Positions 22,701-40,034 of a stretch of DNA of 64,000 nt are shown piece by piece (positions within the stretch are counted from its first letter, which is position 1; every line of letters starts with the position of its first letter). The stretch is from Deuterostichococcus epilithicus (lineage: Eukaryota; Chlorophyta; Trebouxiophyceae; Prasiolales; Stichococcaceae): contig JAVTLE010000010.1 in assembly GCA_033439295.1 (NCBI GenBank), positions 620,001 to 684,000 of the forward strand. The letters are read 5' to 3'. The notes below the pieces were generated by a model that saw only the letters and a program-made list of their open reading frames with translations, did not search any database and was not told the origin of the DNA. The position numbers were made by a program, and so were the translations under genes.

Positions 22701-25700
22701 CTTGGCACCTGATGCACGCCGCAATCCGGGCACGGGTTTGGTGGACAGCGTCCTTGATTTGGATGAGTGTATCCACAGACTTGTGCATTGCAGCTGCGAG
22801 CCTTGCCTGTGGGAACATGCGGACGCCAGCGGTCGACCAGAAGAGGAAGGTCAAGGCGGAGGCGGCCATCACACCATACGCAAATTTACCCGCCACCTGC
22901 ATGTTAACAGCGCAGGTTTTGGAAGGGGTACCGGATCTGACTAAATCTGCATGATCAGAGAATGCTTCGCAGCAGGGTTGTGCCGGACCGTGCTGCCGTT
23001 GCAGCCGCAGAGGCAGCGAAGCACCAGGCAAAATGTCAGACGTGACAGATATGACGATTTCGCCTCGAGGTCTCAAACCTGGTCTGCGAGGCGCTGCACG
23101 GGCGCCGAGCGGGCCTGCGCAGCCTCCACGGCGCGCACGATGTCGGCCATGGCGGTGTCCCCGCCGGCGCGTTCCGCCCGCACCGTCAGCGCGCCGTCGC
23201 AGTTCACCGTGCCCGCTGTCACGCTGTCGCCTGCACGGTATCAGCAGACTTGCTGGATCCAGCATGGCGGTGCCAGCGAGGCAGACTTTGCCACGGCAGC
23301 TCAGCGCTGCCTGCCGCATCCGTAGCAGGGCAAACTGGTCAAGCCCCGTCGAGATGTCAGCTGTCTGCACGGTCCAGTGTGAGCAGCACCCCTGACACGC
23401 CGGAGCTTGTGGATGATCCGGACAGCAGCATGATCGACCCTCACCTTCGCCCTTGGGCACCGGCAGCGGCTCGCCGGTCAGCGCGGCCTCGTCGACGGAG
23501 GAGCGGCCGCCGGCGATGGCGCCGTCGACGGGGATGCGGTCCCCCGGCAGCACCGCCAGCAGGTCGCCCTTGGCCACCGCTGTCGCCGGCACCTCCTTCC
23601 AGCTGCCGTCGCCCAGCGCCAGCCGCGCTGTCGCCGGCAGCAGCTCCTGGGGTGGCGACATGAGTGCGTGGGTGCGCCTGATCCTGAAGGTTCGACATTC
23701 CAGGCAGCGGCAGCTGCTCCTCCCTGATACATCCAGCTGGCACTGAACCTGTGAGTATGCTCCCACTTTGCATCATCAGCGCTGCCGATCCGGTTCAAAA
23801 GCTGGCGCATCACAGCTGAAACAGCCGATGGTTCACCTGCAGGGCCAGCAGGGAGGAGGAGGCGGCGATCTTGGCGCGCTGCTCCAGGGTGCGCCCCAGC
23901 AGCACGAACGCCAGCAGCATGGCTGGCTCCTCGAAGAAGGTCGACCAAGCCAGGCCAGGCGCCGCCGCCTGCGAGCGGTGCATCCGAACTCAACAGCCGC
24001 TCCTTGTGAAGGCAGCGCTTCCCCATTTGAGTGGCGGGGGCACAGATGCCGAATAATTCCGGCACAGCAATGCGACTGTGCGGCCGCCTGCGAGCCAGCA
24101 ACGACATCAAGCGCTGCCTGCAAAGGCGCTAAGAACACAGGGCATGGCAATCTAACCACGTGTCTGCTGCAAAGGCGGTGCAGCCTGCCAGCGTCCAGCA
24201 TCGGACGCTGGCGACAGGATTGCTCAAGAGGTGTAGAGAATTGCGGCATGGCGCACCGCAACACACGAGACGGTCCAGGCGGCGCAGGCGCCCATGCCGA
24301 CCAGGGAGTTCATGTCGGGGGCGCCCCGCCGCAGTGCCCGCCACCCCTCCACCAGGATCTCCCGCCCGGGCCCTGCACCGCGGACCAGGCCGGCGGCATC
24401 AGGCCAACAGCATGGCAGATAAGCACTTGTGTTCAGACATGCACGACCTGGGTCACTCCAGGCTGTTCGAGCGCTGGGGCTGCGCAGCGGCTGGACTGTG
24501 CGGCTCCTGGCTGGCGGCTTCGCCTCGTGGATGGGCACCATGCAGCGCAGGCGGCGCCTCACCGAGCATGGCGAACAGCGACAGCGCGGCGTGCGCCCGG
24601 CTGGAGGCCAGCAGCCTGACGGCGGCGGGCAGGCGGCCCGGCCACGCATGCGCCAGGTGCCCCGCCAGGCACGCCACCGCCAGCCCCGCCGCGACCATTA
24701 GCCGCCGCGTCACCTGTGCAGGGTGCAACAGAGGCAATTTCGGCCCCGGGTCGAATGAAAGCATGGCCGTGCACAGGCTGCCAGCGAACCACGGACGCTC
24801 GCGTGTGCGATGTCGCAAGATGCGCCGCACTACTTAGGGGCAGTGCATGCGTAGCACAGCCTCAAGACGATTGCGAGCAGCCTCAAACTTCATGGGGAAA
24901 ACGACAAAGATCACACCTCTCGGAGTCGCTCATGCCGCTCGGTGGCGCGGTCGCCAGCGGCGCCGCGCACCGCTGCTGCGGACTCATCCCGCACGCTTGC
25001 CGCATATCCCCTGCTGGTGAGCAGCTGCACAGGGCATGTAACATTGCTGAGAAGAGATACGCTGCACACAAGCTCTGTTGTGTCTCCCCACTTCGAAGCA
25101 TGCTGGTCGGTTCGAATGCGACATGCAGTCGCATGTCGTCACCATGTCTGATGTGCAACGACAATGGACGAACGTATGACGAACCTGTGCTAGCTGCTCT
25201 GCGAGGGAGCCGCGGCCGGCTGCGCCCTCCTCAGCGGCCTCCAGGCTGAGCCCGCACTCACCGCCGGGCATCAGCACCCGCACCATCGCTGTCTCCGTGG
25301 CTAGGTTGACGCTGGCCTGTGCGGCGGCGCACACAGGGTGATCATGAAGTTGAGCCCCCAGCTGCACGCCAGTGAGGGAGCGCTGCCTTATTGCGTACGC
25401 GCCATTCCTGCGCTCGGGCGTAGCCGGCCACTGCCGCACAATGCTTGAGGAGGTCTCTCCAGTGCATGCAGGGTTTATGACTCTTGCCTGCACGACGGGC
25501 GGCTCGTCCTCCAGGATGGACTTGACCCTGCTGACGCAACTGCCGCACCGCATGCCTGTGCGAAGAGGTGCAGACATGTTGGAAGTTTTATCATGTAGCA
25601 GCCAACGGATGCAGCTCCCAATGCACACTGCTGCCGCACTGTGTCATGAACAACTCGCCCGTGACATCAAGTAGGATGACGTCCTCGCTGCTGCTGGAGG

Positions 25701-26226
25701 CTGACGGCGCCCTCGCAGCAGAGGGGATCCGCCCATGCCTGCCGCCGCCCCCGCCGTCGCCGCCTCCGCTGCTGTGGCCAATGAGGGACCCGCCGCCGCC
25801 GCCGCCAAGGCCCAGGGCCAGTGACGCCCCCACAGAGCACTGCGCAAGGTGCAGCTCCTGCCTGCCCGCCCGGCCATGCCGCTGCCCCCATGCTGCCGCG
25901 CCGCGACCCAGTCGCCGCAGAGCTGGAAGAGGTTCGTTGCCTTCAGAGCTAGATGATTGCCGGCACTGGCAGCTGGGGCATATGCCGGCACATCTCCGTG
26001 CGAAGCGGCGCTCAGCTGCTGGACCCGCTGTGGTCAGCGTCAAGCCATGAAAAGCGCGGCTGTACCTCCAGGAAGAATTGACTGGTGCGGACGTCAGTCT
26101 GCAGGCAGTTCTGCTGGCAGTGCTGCAAGCTGGCGCGCCCGCAGCTGCCACATGCGATGCGCGGCTGCCGCATGCATGCTGCAGCGCCTGCATGCTCAAA
26201 TTGAGCGTGACCATTCTGAGTTGCAC
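19762..26226 (-). CDS. PAA1-like: chloroplast P1B-type Cu+-transporting ATPase (PAA1/HMA6-like)
   Basis: Pumps copper(I) across a plastid membrane. A basic, Ser/Ala-rich N-terminus fits a transit peptide. It is followed by a Gly-rich tract (about 25700-25830), as in Arabidopsis PAA1, then [10 protein letters not shown] and, after an intron, a metal-binding domain with [15 protein letters not shown] (25530-25575). Downstream exons carry the actuator motif [20 protein letters not shown] (about 23450-23510), the membrane metal site [17 protein letters not shown] (about 22520-22570), the phosphorylation site [17 protein letters not shown] (about 22170-22215), the nucleotide-domain HP motif [16 protein letters not shown] (about 21810-21855), the hinge [14 protein letters not shown] (about 20735-20775) and a final membrane pair ending near 20050. 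The last exon has [18 protein letters not shown] and stops at 19762-19764. All P1B-1 signature residues are present. Possible starts in the same frame are 26226, 26214 and 26193. One N beside a G-run occurs at 21672 in the gene. Confidence 0.93.
21672..21686. other. ambiguous base next to a 14-G homopolymer
   Basis: A single N at 21672 is followed by fourteen G residues. It lies in the PAA1 gene near the exon encoding [18 protein letters not shown] but probably in an intron, since a splice donor can be placed upstream. The length of the run is likely to be a sequencing or assembly uncertainty. Confidence 0.9.
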
Positions 26227-26708
26227 CGATCACAATTACATGATGGTGCAGCACAGTTTGCCAGCCAATTGCCGGTGCACGCAACCAATCCGACAGCAAA
26301 TATGGCAGTAGCCAAAACACAGATTGAGAAACGTAGCAGGACGAACTCGCAAGCTGCCGGCGACTGCCGTGTTCTCCCGCTTTGCTACTAAACTGACATC
26401 TGAAACTGAGATTTGCTGGTCTGGTGGCTACATGACGTGCTGAGCCAGCCTTATCTCATCCAGCAATTTGACCGAGCGCCGGATGGAAGCTTGGGCAATT
26501 GAACGCACTCACTAAGAGTTTTCGATCATTTGCCGTGATCCAATTTCGATTCTCTCAAACCTGGTCTGCATCGAGTGCAGCGTGGCGCACAAACTGGCAA
26601 GGAGAATGCAAATTTGTGTGCGCGACACAGCTGATGCGGCACACCGGTCACCTGGGGCAGCAGCTGCGGGGCAGGGAAGACGGCGTCAAGTGTCCCACCT
26701 CATTCCGA
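26227..26708. promoter_or_regulatory. divergent intergenic region between PAA1 and CSA
   Basis: The two genes start back to back, so this interval should contain both promoters and 5' UTRs. The first CSA exon is not resolved and might begin anywhere from about 26499. No copper-response element of the algal GTAC type was searched for systematically, and none stood out. Confidence 0.35.
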
Positions 26709-29453
26709 TGTCGGCTGAGCTACGAGAGGTTTGTGCAGGCAGTCTGCTGACTCGGCAGCAGAAATGCACCCGGTCATGCATTGCGGAACGGCGACATGTG
26801 CATACACCAGTGTGGTCGTGCAGCAGCGTCTGCTGCATTCGCTTAGTGCACTTATCGTTGCAAAATCCTCCCTTGTACCCAGGAAACTGACGCTGGAGTA
26901 CAGCCCCAGCAAACACATCGACAGCGGCGCCGCGGCGGGGATCACATGGATGGACCTGGACCGCATCGAGCACCGCTACCTGCTGGCGGCATGCGCCGAC
27001 GGTGCGGAATTCCACCTGCAATGTTGCTTGATGCATCGTTTTTCCTGGGCGCCAACGGAAATGTCAACGCTGTGGGTTGCGGATGCAGGGTCACTGGCCG
27101 CCTTCGATGTGGCGTGTCCCTCAAACGGGGCAGGAGACCGACTCGCGCGGCACACTCCAGTGTTCCAGGTCTGCCGTTCTGCCAGTCTACCAGCTGGACA
27201 CTTGCACGCTTGTCTTCAGCACGGGATTTGCACGACAGCGTCGCCAACCTCACAACGAGAATGGCCACCTTTGACGGGACGGCTCGTCAATTGAGCAGGT
27301 CAGCCGCACAGCGCCGGGCGCGCACACCTTCACGGTGACTGCAGCGCTGTGGTATCCAGTGGACACCGGCCTCTTTGTGACTGCGTCCTTTGACCAGAAC
27401 GTCCAGGTGGGCCTTTCACACCGGCACCTGTTCGGCAGTGCCGGCACAATCGAAGCTAGCTCACTACTCGCCGCTCCAGTGCTGTGATGCTGCACGGCAG
27501 CTTGGCACATCGTGACACCCCAAGCAACACCTCAACAGTTGTGCAGGTGTGGGACAGCAACCACGTGCTGCCAGTGGCGTCGTTCGAGCTGGGTCAGCGG
27601 GTGTACTGCGCCGCGATGTCACCGCTGGCCCACACGCACTCCCTCATTGCGGCCGGCAGCGGCGATCCTGCGGTGAGCAGTCCTGCATCAGTCTGTCGGC
27701 AAAGCTGAACAGCAGATGATGCAGCAGATGCCGCAGCTACAAATGTCTGGAGCGCCGCCTGTGACCTCCGACTCAAATCGCAGGTCAAGCTCTGTGATGC
27801 GCGCTCGGGCGGCTTCACCCACAACTTGACGGGGCACCGGCAGGCGGTGTGGGCTGCCGCCTGGAGCCCCTCCTCACAGTGGCACCTCGCCACTGGCGGC
27901 TGCGACGGCCAGGTCAGTTCATGTGCGGACGCCACTGGACCACATCACGCCAGCCCATGTGGCGCAAGCAGCTAGGCCAGGATGGCGTAGTGTCGTTTCC
28001 TGTGTGCTGCAGCATGCTTCAATCTGCTTGTGCAGGTTCGGATGTGGGACATCCGCCGGGCGGGGTGCATAGCACTGCTCGACCAGCACGCCAGCCAGCC
28101 CGCTGCCGCACTGTCCGCCATGCCGATGGCGGACGAGTGGTACGTAGTCTGGCACACCGCTCAGTTGCTTTCAGGTGTTCAGTGTTCAGTCGCTGTCGAG
28201 TTGTGGTCAGCCAAGCTACAGAAAGCCCAATCATGCATTGCAGCGGGGCAACGATATGCCGCTTTCAGCATTGAGCATTTAGCAAACAGCCAGCGTGTGT
28301 GCTGGTCGAGGCTTGGCCACATCTACCGTCCCAGCTTCTGCATGATGTGAGGCAGGCCTGGAGCGACTAGCGGCGATCCAGAGCGGGATGTGGTGCCACC
28401 GACGGCAACTGCCACCGCGCACGACGGTCGCGTGACGGCGCTGCTACCGACGCCCGACGGTCTCTCCTGGCTGTCCGCGGCGACAGACTCGCGCGTCCGC
28501 CTTTGGTCGGTGCCGCAGCTCAGGTGCCCTCTCGTCCACAGCCATAGCTCGGCTGCCCCTTGTGAGGCAGAACAGGGCGCCCGCAGTGTGCCTTTGACTC
28601 AGGACTGCTGTGGCTGGGTTGCTGCATGTCCCGCTTCACCTGAGGCCATACTGCCTTGTGCGCAGGAATACGCTTGTAAACTTCCCGAACACACACAACA
28701 GGGCAATCCGGGTACGCGGCCTCTGGCATTGCGCAGGAGGCGTTGCGCAGTAGACATGTGTGCATAGCTTGTGTGTTTTGCATGAGCAGCCTGAGCTGCG
28801 GCCTTTTGCTAGATCTTTGCTTGATCTCAAACCGACAACTGCTCCATGGGATTCTGCACAGGCAAGGCAGCTGGCAGTCACGGAGGATGCGCGGCTCCTA
28901 TTCCACCCCTCGGGAAGCGCCATTCAGGTGGGCAACGGGCACATCTTGTATGTCGGAAATGGCGAAATCAACAGTCTTTGTTGACATGTATGGGCGCCGA
29001 AGCCACAGTCGCAAGCCATGCAGTGTCCGCTGCCTATAACAAGGGCTATTGTTTGAAGTCAAGGCTGCGGCAGGGCCTGACGACTGCACCATGCGGAGCA
29101 GGTGTTCCACCTGGCGGACGGCCGGCAGCAGGCCGTGCTGCGTGGTGCCCACTTCGAGAGCATCAACTGCTGTGTCTGGAACAGCGCCCAGCAGGTGCGC
29201 GCATCGCATGTCCAACCGCCGCCAGCGGCCCAGGACATGAGCGCTCTGCGGCCGCATCTGGGAATCTGACTGCTGAAGGTGTCCAGTATCTGACACGGGC
29301 ATCTGGGTGCCATCGCAGGAGCTGTACAGTGGCAGCAACGACCTCAATATCAACGTGTGGTCGCCAAAGGAACGGCTGCAGCCAGAAGAGGCGCAGGGTC
29401 TCAGCGAGGACGTGAGGGAAGATGATGAGGACAGGTGGAGCGATGATGCATGA
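26709..29453 (+). CDS. ERCC8 (CSA): CSA/ERCC8-type WD40 protein, transcription-coupled repair adaptor
   Basis: In other eukaryotes CSA is the substrate adaptor of a DDB1-CUL4 ubiquitin ligase in transcription-coupled nucleotide excision repair. WD40 blades lie on successive exons: AAAGITWMDLDRIEHRYLLA (about 26930-26990), GSLAAFDVACPSNGAGDRLA (27090-27150), TVTAALWYPVDTGLFVTASF (27333-27393; plant CSA has GAVWYPVDTGLFVTGS), VWDSNHVLPVASFELGQRVY (27549-27607), HRQAVWAAAWSPSSQWHLA (27837-27893), VRMWDIRRAGCIALLDQHAS (28036-28094; human CSA has IRRWDVRRASGCL-type text here), HDGRVTALLPTPDGLSWLSA (28419-28478), NTLVNFPNTHNRAIR (28670-28714), LYSGSNDLNINVWSPKER (about 29322-29375), and an acidic tail ending EDDEDRWSDDA with TGA at 29451-29453. 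The tail mirrors the acidic end of human ERCC8. The start is uncertain; ATG 26709 (MSAELREVCAG) is one candidate. A GTGAGTG donor lies 21 bases after the stop. Confidence 0.9.
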
Positions 29454-30736
29454 TGTCACAGTTGCCGGCAGGGTGAGTGATTTTCAATTGAGGGCAGCGC
29501 AGGGAATTCCATGTACGAGATATTCACTGATGCGTTCGACATGCCGCATCTCTTCTTCCTCTCTGCTCGCCGCACAGCCAGTCGTGGAGGCATCCCATGT
29601 AGAGCAGGCGATGTCGCAGCTGCTGTTGCAACGATCAACGCGGCCCGTGTCGCACCTGACCATTCTGCTCTTGTTTGAATGGGGGTAGCCCCGGGCCCCC
29701 TTCTGCCCTGTTCTTTTTAAAATGGGGGTAGCCCCGGGCACCCTTCTGTCTTGTTCTTTCTTAAAGGCCGGGCCGGACGCTTCGTCATCCCTGATTCTGG
29801 GTAGCCGCTTATTCACACACTTTTGCTTTTAAAAAGGCACAAACCCCTTTTGTCTTGTTGTTCTGTTTAATAAGATGAAGGGTAAGAAGAGCCCAGCCCC
29901 TTTAAAAAAGAACAGGCTGATAGGTAGCCCCGGGCCCACTCCTGTCCTGTTCTTCTTAAGAAAAGGGTAAGAGAACCCAGCCCCCTAAAAAAAGAACAGG
30001 CTGAGAGGTAGCCCCGGGCCCGCTTTTGCCCTGTTCTTTTTTGCTCGGCAGCTGGGGCATTTCGGCCGAGCTGCAGGCGGCTCTGGAGGCGCACCCCTCG
30101 ATGGCGGCTAGCAAGCTGCAGGTGTGTCTGTGCTGCCGTCTCCTCTGCACGTCCGTGCGCGCGAGAGCTGCTGCTTCTGGAACAATATTGATACTGCCAG
30201 GGGTTTGGGTAGCCTTGCAGCCGTTGCTAACAGAAGGCCCTGTGCGAACTCTTCTCTGATCCAACACTCCTCAACGTGCAGGAGCAGCGGCCGGCTCAGG
30301 CGGCGGGCGGCAGCACGGCAGGCAACGCGGCAGGTGCCCCGCAGCCGGCGGTCGGCGTCACCCAGCCGAGCCCGTCCCCCAGCAAGGCAGCGCAGGACTG
30401 CTCGCAGGTGTGCATTGCTCACCTGCTGACGGAATGGGTCCTCGCCCCTAGCCAAAAAACCCAGCTGCGTGATTTGTTCGAGACATCTTCAGGCTGTCTG
30501 TGCTGATTGGTGCGATGACTGCAATGTTGCTGACGATGCAACTCTCCGCTCTGGCTTTGCAGACAGCAGCGACGCCGGCGAAGAGGCTGGACATGCCGAG
30601 CAGCCCGACCACGCCGCCGCAGGTCACGCCCCGCCGCCGCCGCGCGGGCACCGACAGCGACTCCGAGCTCAGCAGCAGCAGCAGCAGCGGCGGCAGCTGC
30701 GGCGAGCGGCGGCGATCTTTGCGCTGCCGCCAGTAG
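29422..30736 (+). CDS. small hypothetical protein overlapping the CSA stop codon; Ser/Pro-rich C-terminus
   Basis: Not recognised. An ORF can start at ATG 29422 (or 29443/29446), in a different frame from CSA. It runs to a strong donor (GG|GTGAGTG, 29473) and splices in phase 0 to 29578 (PVVEASHVEQAMSQLLLQRS). After an intron that would contain the repeats at 29679-30042, three further exons are all phase-compatible. These are 30050-30121 (WGISAELQAALEAHPSMAAS), 30281-30408 (EQRPAQAAGG and VGVTQPSPSPSKAAQDCS) and 30562-30736 (TPAKRLDMPSSPTTPPQVTP, a RRRR basic patch, then an acidic/Ser run) with stop TAG. The C-terminus has several SP/TP sites and a basic patch, which suggests a nuclear phosphoprotein, but this is inference. 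The exact end of the second exon is unclear; three phase-2 donors are possible. It may share a transcript with CSA. Confidence 0.5.
29679..30042 (+). repeat. tandem GC-box repeats with internal inverted arms
   Basis: Two roughly 43-nt units (29679-29720 and 29721-29763) share GGGGGTAGCCCCGGGC and a CTTCTGYCYTGTTCTTT run. Two longer units with an 84-nt period follow (29872-29955 and 29956-30040), each containing AAAGAACAGGCTGA, then GGTAGCCCCGGGCCC, then CCTGTTCTT. AAGAACAGG and CCTGTTCTT are inverted complements about 30 nt apart, so each unit can form a hairpin around the CCCGGG palindrome. A degenerate copy lies between the two pairs. The block probably sits in an intron. It could be a small species-specific satellite or the core of a foldback element. 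Confidence 0.85.
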
Positions 30737-31426
30737 ACGGGGTAACATGTAAGCGGCAGCCCCAGGCCCGGCAGCTGCGCCATGCTGCCTTGCAGTCCTG
30801 CACTAGTGCATGGCCCTTCGGGCGCGACTGCGTGAGTTGCCGCCGGCATCGACAAACCTGCTGCCGTACGCAGTGGCCCGCCGTATGTGCCAGTGACTGT
30901 GCTTGCAGAAGGAGTGGTGTGGCAGCGGGTGGTTTGGCATGATGGTTTCTGATTGTGACGGTCCCGCTATGATGTTTTCGCTATCATCGCGCTGCGGGTC
31001 ACTGCATACGGCCGCTGCTCTGTTTTGTGGTGAAACAAGAAGTGTAATGCACCAAGCTCCACAAGCTACCAGCTCTTCCCTGATTCTCCGCCACACTGTC
31101 AGCACCGATTCAAGTGCCCTCACCGACTACCTACCTAATTTGATGCCTGCCCAACCCCGCATGAGTGCATTGTACCCGCCTGCGCACTAGAATTCGTCTC
31201 GTTAATACGGGGACTGCAATTGCACGCCTAGCGTCGCCGAATGCTGCTGGACCTCCCGGCCGCGGCACGAGCCATCGGGCAGGATTTCTGTTGTTCAGCA
31301 AGCCGAAAACCAGCTGAACAGAGTCGACAGCCGCTGCGCACTGCAGAACGAACAAACGGCGGTGTGCAAACGGCTGTCGTCTGGTGGCACAACATAACAC
31401 TGCGCTAGGCGGTCAGGAACCCTGCC
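30737..31426. other. convergent intergenic region
   Basis: About 690 bases between two genes that point toward each other. I recognise no exon, RNA gene or repeat here. Open frames on both strands have no recognisable motif or family resemblance. Confidence 0.45.
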
Positions 31427-33599
31427 TTACGACTGCTGCACACTGGCACACAGTGCCACCCTTCGACCGCACGGGAGCACGAGCATCTGCAGCGGGCGGT
31501 GCACCGTGACGCTGCAGCCGGCGTCCATCTCTGCCTGCGCCTTCGAGCTGAACACGGCAAATGCAGGCGGCTGCTCGCTGGCGCCGTCCGCCGCCCCGCC
31601 GGCGGCCGGCGCCACCGTTGCCACGATCAGGCTGCCCTCCATGCGCCGCCCGGTGATCGTGAGGCGCAGTCGCTGCGCCTGCCGTGCCAGCCGCTCCTGC
31701 CGCATTTGGGAGAGGAGCAGCTTGTTGCACAGCAGCATCGAAGCTTCCAGTGCAGTGCATTCATGTGTTTGGTGGGCAGCTCTGCTCTACAGACAACAGA
31801 TACACTCGTAAAATATGCTGCTCACCTGTGCTGTCGACTGCAGAGCGAACTGCAGCCTGCTGGCAAGGCTGTCCGACGCACCCTGCACGATGCAAGTCAT
31901 GTGTCAGCGCCTGAACTGAATGTAGACTGTGGATGTTGTCACAAAGCTTTCAGAACCCTTGTCATGCAGCATGCTGCTGACCCCAGGCCACCTTTGCTCG
32001 GCGTGGCGGGCGCGGCGTCGACGCTGCATGCTCCGCGATGAAGCGCCGATGCACCGACATGCCGCCAGGCGTGGCGGCCACAGCGGCTGCGGTGGGGGAG
32101 GCGTCTGGCTCATGCGGCACCTGCGACTGCTGGCAGCTGTCCTGCTGCGCCTCCCCGTCCAGTTGCATCGGCAGTGCACCGTCGAAGGACTGCCGGAGCA
32201 CCGCCGCCGGGGTGTTGGCGCCCGATGCCGCCGCCATGCCAAAGGCCAGCTCTGTCGCAAGTTGGGTGGCGCCGCCGGCTTCCTCGCCGCTGCTGATCTC
32301 CTCAGCGGCATCCTGCTCGTGGGCCTGCGATGCATGGCGCAGTACTGGCAGCAGCATTGCGCAACTGTCTCTGGAGGTGCGCACTCCAGGTTCTGAATGA
32401 ATGACACTAGTCGACACTGCTGTCGCATGAGGTTGGCGACCGACAACTATCAACCCAGCGCCATTGCCCACTTGGGCTGTGTGCCGGTCCGGGCGACTGT
32501 GCGACTGCAGCATCGCCAGCGTGGCGCTCATGCTCATGAAGCGACCGGGCGTGCCGCCCGCTGAAGTAGGTGCTGGCGGCTGCGGAGGCGCGCTGCCCGG
32601 GGCCTGCCGAGACATCGATTGCGAGAACCAATCAGATGAGTAGGCCTTCAAAGGGCAGGGTACACAGTGCAGCACGCAATGTCGCCGGCAGGTGACTGAC
32701 CCTGCGCCACACCTCTGCGCCACATAGTATGTGGCGCTTGTAATGGTTTCGAGCGATGAGCAGTAGTTAAGCGTCAAGGCCTCACCCGCTGCCGAGCCTC
32801 CCTGCCGCGCGCGAGCGGCGTCGTCAGCTGCCTGCCTCCTTGCACGTCCGAGGACCGCCGTGCCGACCGCGGCGCCTGCTGCTGCCTCCCAGCCGGCGTG
32901 CGCTGCAGTCTGCGGGAAGCCGAGCGCAATGAAAGTTATTGACGATGCTAGGCGGCATGCGAACATCTGGAAACGTTTCCTCATACATGACATCATAGCA
33001 TGTTGATCGTGTGCCCTGGCGGCTTGTGTGAGATGGCAGGTCAGGTTCTGCATGCCGCAGCGGCCTCAGCAGACCCACCCTCGCTTTGTCAGTGAAGCAG
33101 CCATCTCCGCCTTGAGGTCTGCCATGGACAGTGGCGCGCGGCTGTCGGACGCGGGCTGCGGCGTGAACGGCTGCAGCTGGCTCGGCTCGGCCCACAGCTG
33201 GCTGGCGTACTGTCTGGCTTTTGATGGCGGCCCCGCACCTTCCGCGCCGCCCTCGCTGTGCGGCGGGCTGGCGTGCTGCACATCTTTGTGCCGCGGCCAG
33301 CTCGCCTGTATCTGAGCCTGCTGCACCTGCGGCTGCTGCGTCTGGCGCAGGTGCTGCAGCTGCGCCGCGAGCTTCTCCTGCACTGTCTGCCGCCGACTTG
33401 GCGCTGACGACGCGGCCTGCGACGCCACCGCTGCTTGTATATCACCATTTGTGCATGAACTGCGCAGCAGATTTTGCAGACGTGCAGTCACATATGCAGT
33501 GCCCTGCTGGCCGCGACTCACCGCGGGCGGTGCGGTTCTGAGTCCCGCGTCCTCATACACGATTTGGACGTTCTCATCGTCGTCTTGGGACTGCTGCAT
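31427..33599 (-). CDS. uncharacterised protein: disordered, Gln/Ala-rich, with a small beta-rich C-terminal segment
   Basis: Not recognised. Exons read right to left. A first exon begins MQQSQDDDENVQIVYEDAG (33599) and ends at a GTGAGT donor; a preceding AG suggests an upstream 5' UTR exon is possible. Next comes a Gln-rich region, RRQTVQEKLAAQLQHLRQTQ (about 33330-33390), then low-complexity exons at 32040-32330 with a Ser/Glu cluster EEISSGEEAGG and STPRPPRRAK. A short helix-like exon follows (about 31835-31870), and the last exon holds LRLTITGRRMEGSLIVATVA, then AFAVFSSKAQAEMDAGCSVT and VHRPLQMLVLPCGRRVAL, stopping at 31427. Alternating hydrophobic runs in that exon suggest a beta-barrel, loosely like the OB-fold ends of some DNA-repair scaffold proteins. 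That link is only a guess. Confidence 0.5.
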
Positions 33600-33951
33600 C
33601 TGGAAGGGTGCCGTAGCCAGCTATGGATCGCGGGTCTAAGCGTATGGCAAACGCAGGCCAGGCGTGCGTGAAAAGCGTGCTTTGAAAATTGAGTTTGTGT
33701 CACCGACAAGGAGAGGACAAAGCTGTGTCAACCTGTGGGGCCTCAATAAATTTGACGACGATCTGCAAGGCAGTTTGTGGCAGGCTTGTTCCTGCCATCT
33801 GCCAAGCATGGCATGCATGCAAGGTGCGCCAAAACACCCGCCCTATAGCACGACGTGGGCATGCAAGCAAGGCAATTGCAGTTCGCATGCAATACGATGC
33901 ACAAGTGGCTTGATTGAAAAGTTAGAGACCTCTATCGAGACAATTGACAAA
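33600..33951. promoter_or_regulatory. divergent intergenic region upstream of aminodeoxychorismate synthase
   Basis: Head-to-head interval between the disordered-protein gene and the ADCS gene. Part of it may be coding: an open frame runs in phase into the ADCS start from Met codons at 33664, 33808 and 33817, and could supply a plastid transit peptide (MQGAPKHPPYSTTWACKQGN). Confidence 0.4.

Positions 33952-40034
<6,083 letters not shown>

Noticed and set aside
22381-23766. Minus-strand continuous frame read as one long exon
   Set aside because: It does contain true PAA1 exons, but the text between them is intronic; it is part of the copper ATPase gene, not a separate gene.
25105-25125. GGTTCGAAT, like a tRNA T-arm
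   Set aside because: No matching acceptor, D or anticodon stems could be placed around it, and it lies within the copper ATPase gene.
25591-26226. The Gly-rich frame as a separate Gly-rich protein gene
   Set aside because: It ends in [10 protein letters not shown], which leads through an intron into the GMRCGSC domain; it is the N-terminus of the copper ATPase.
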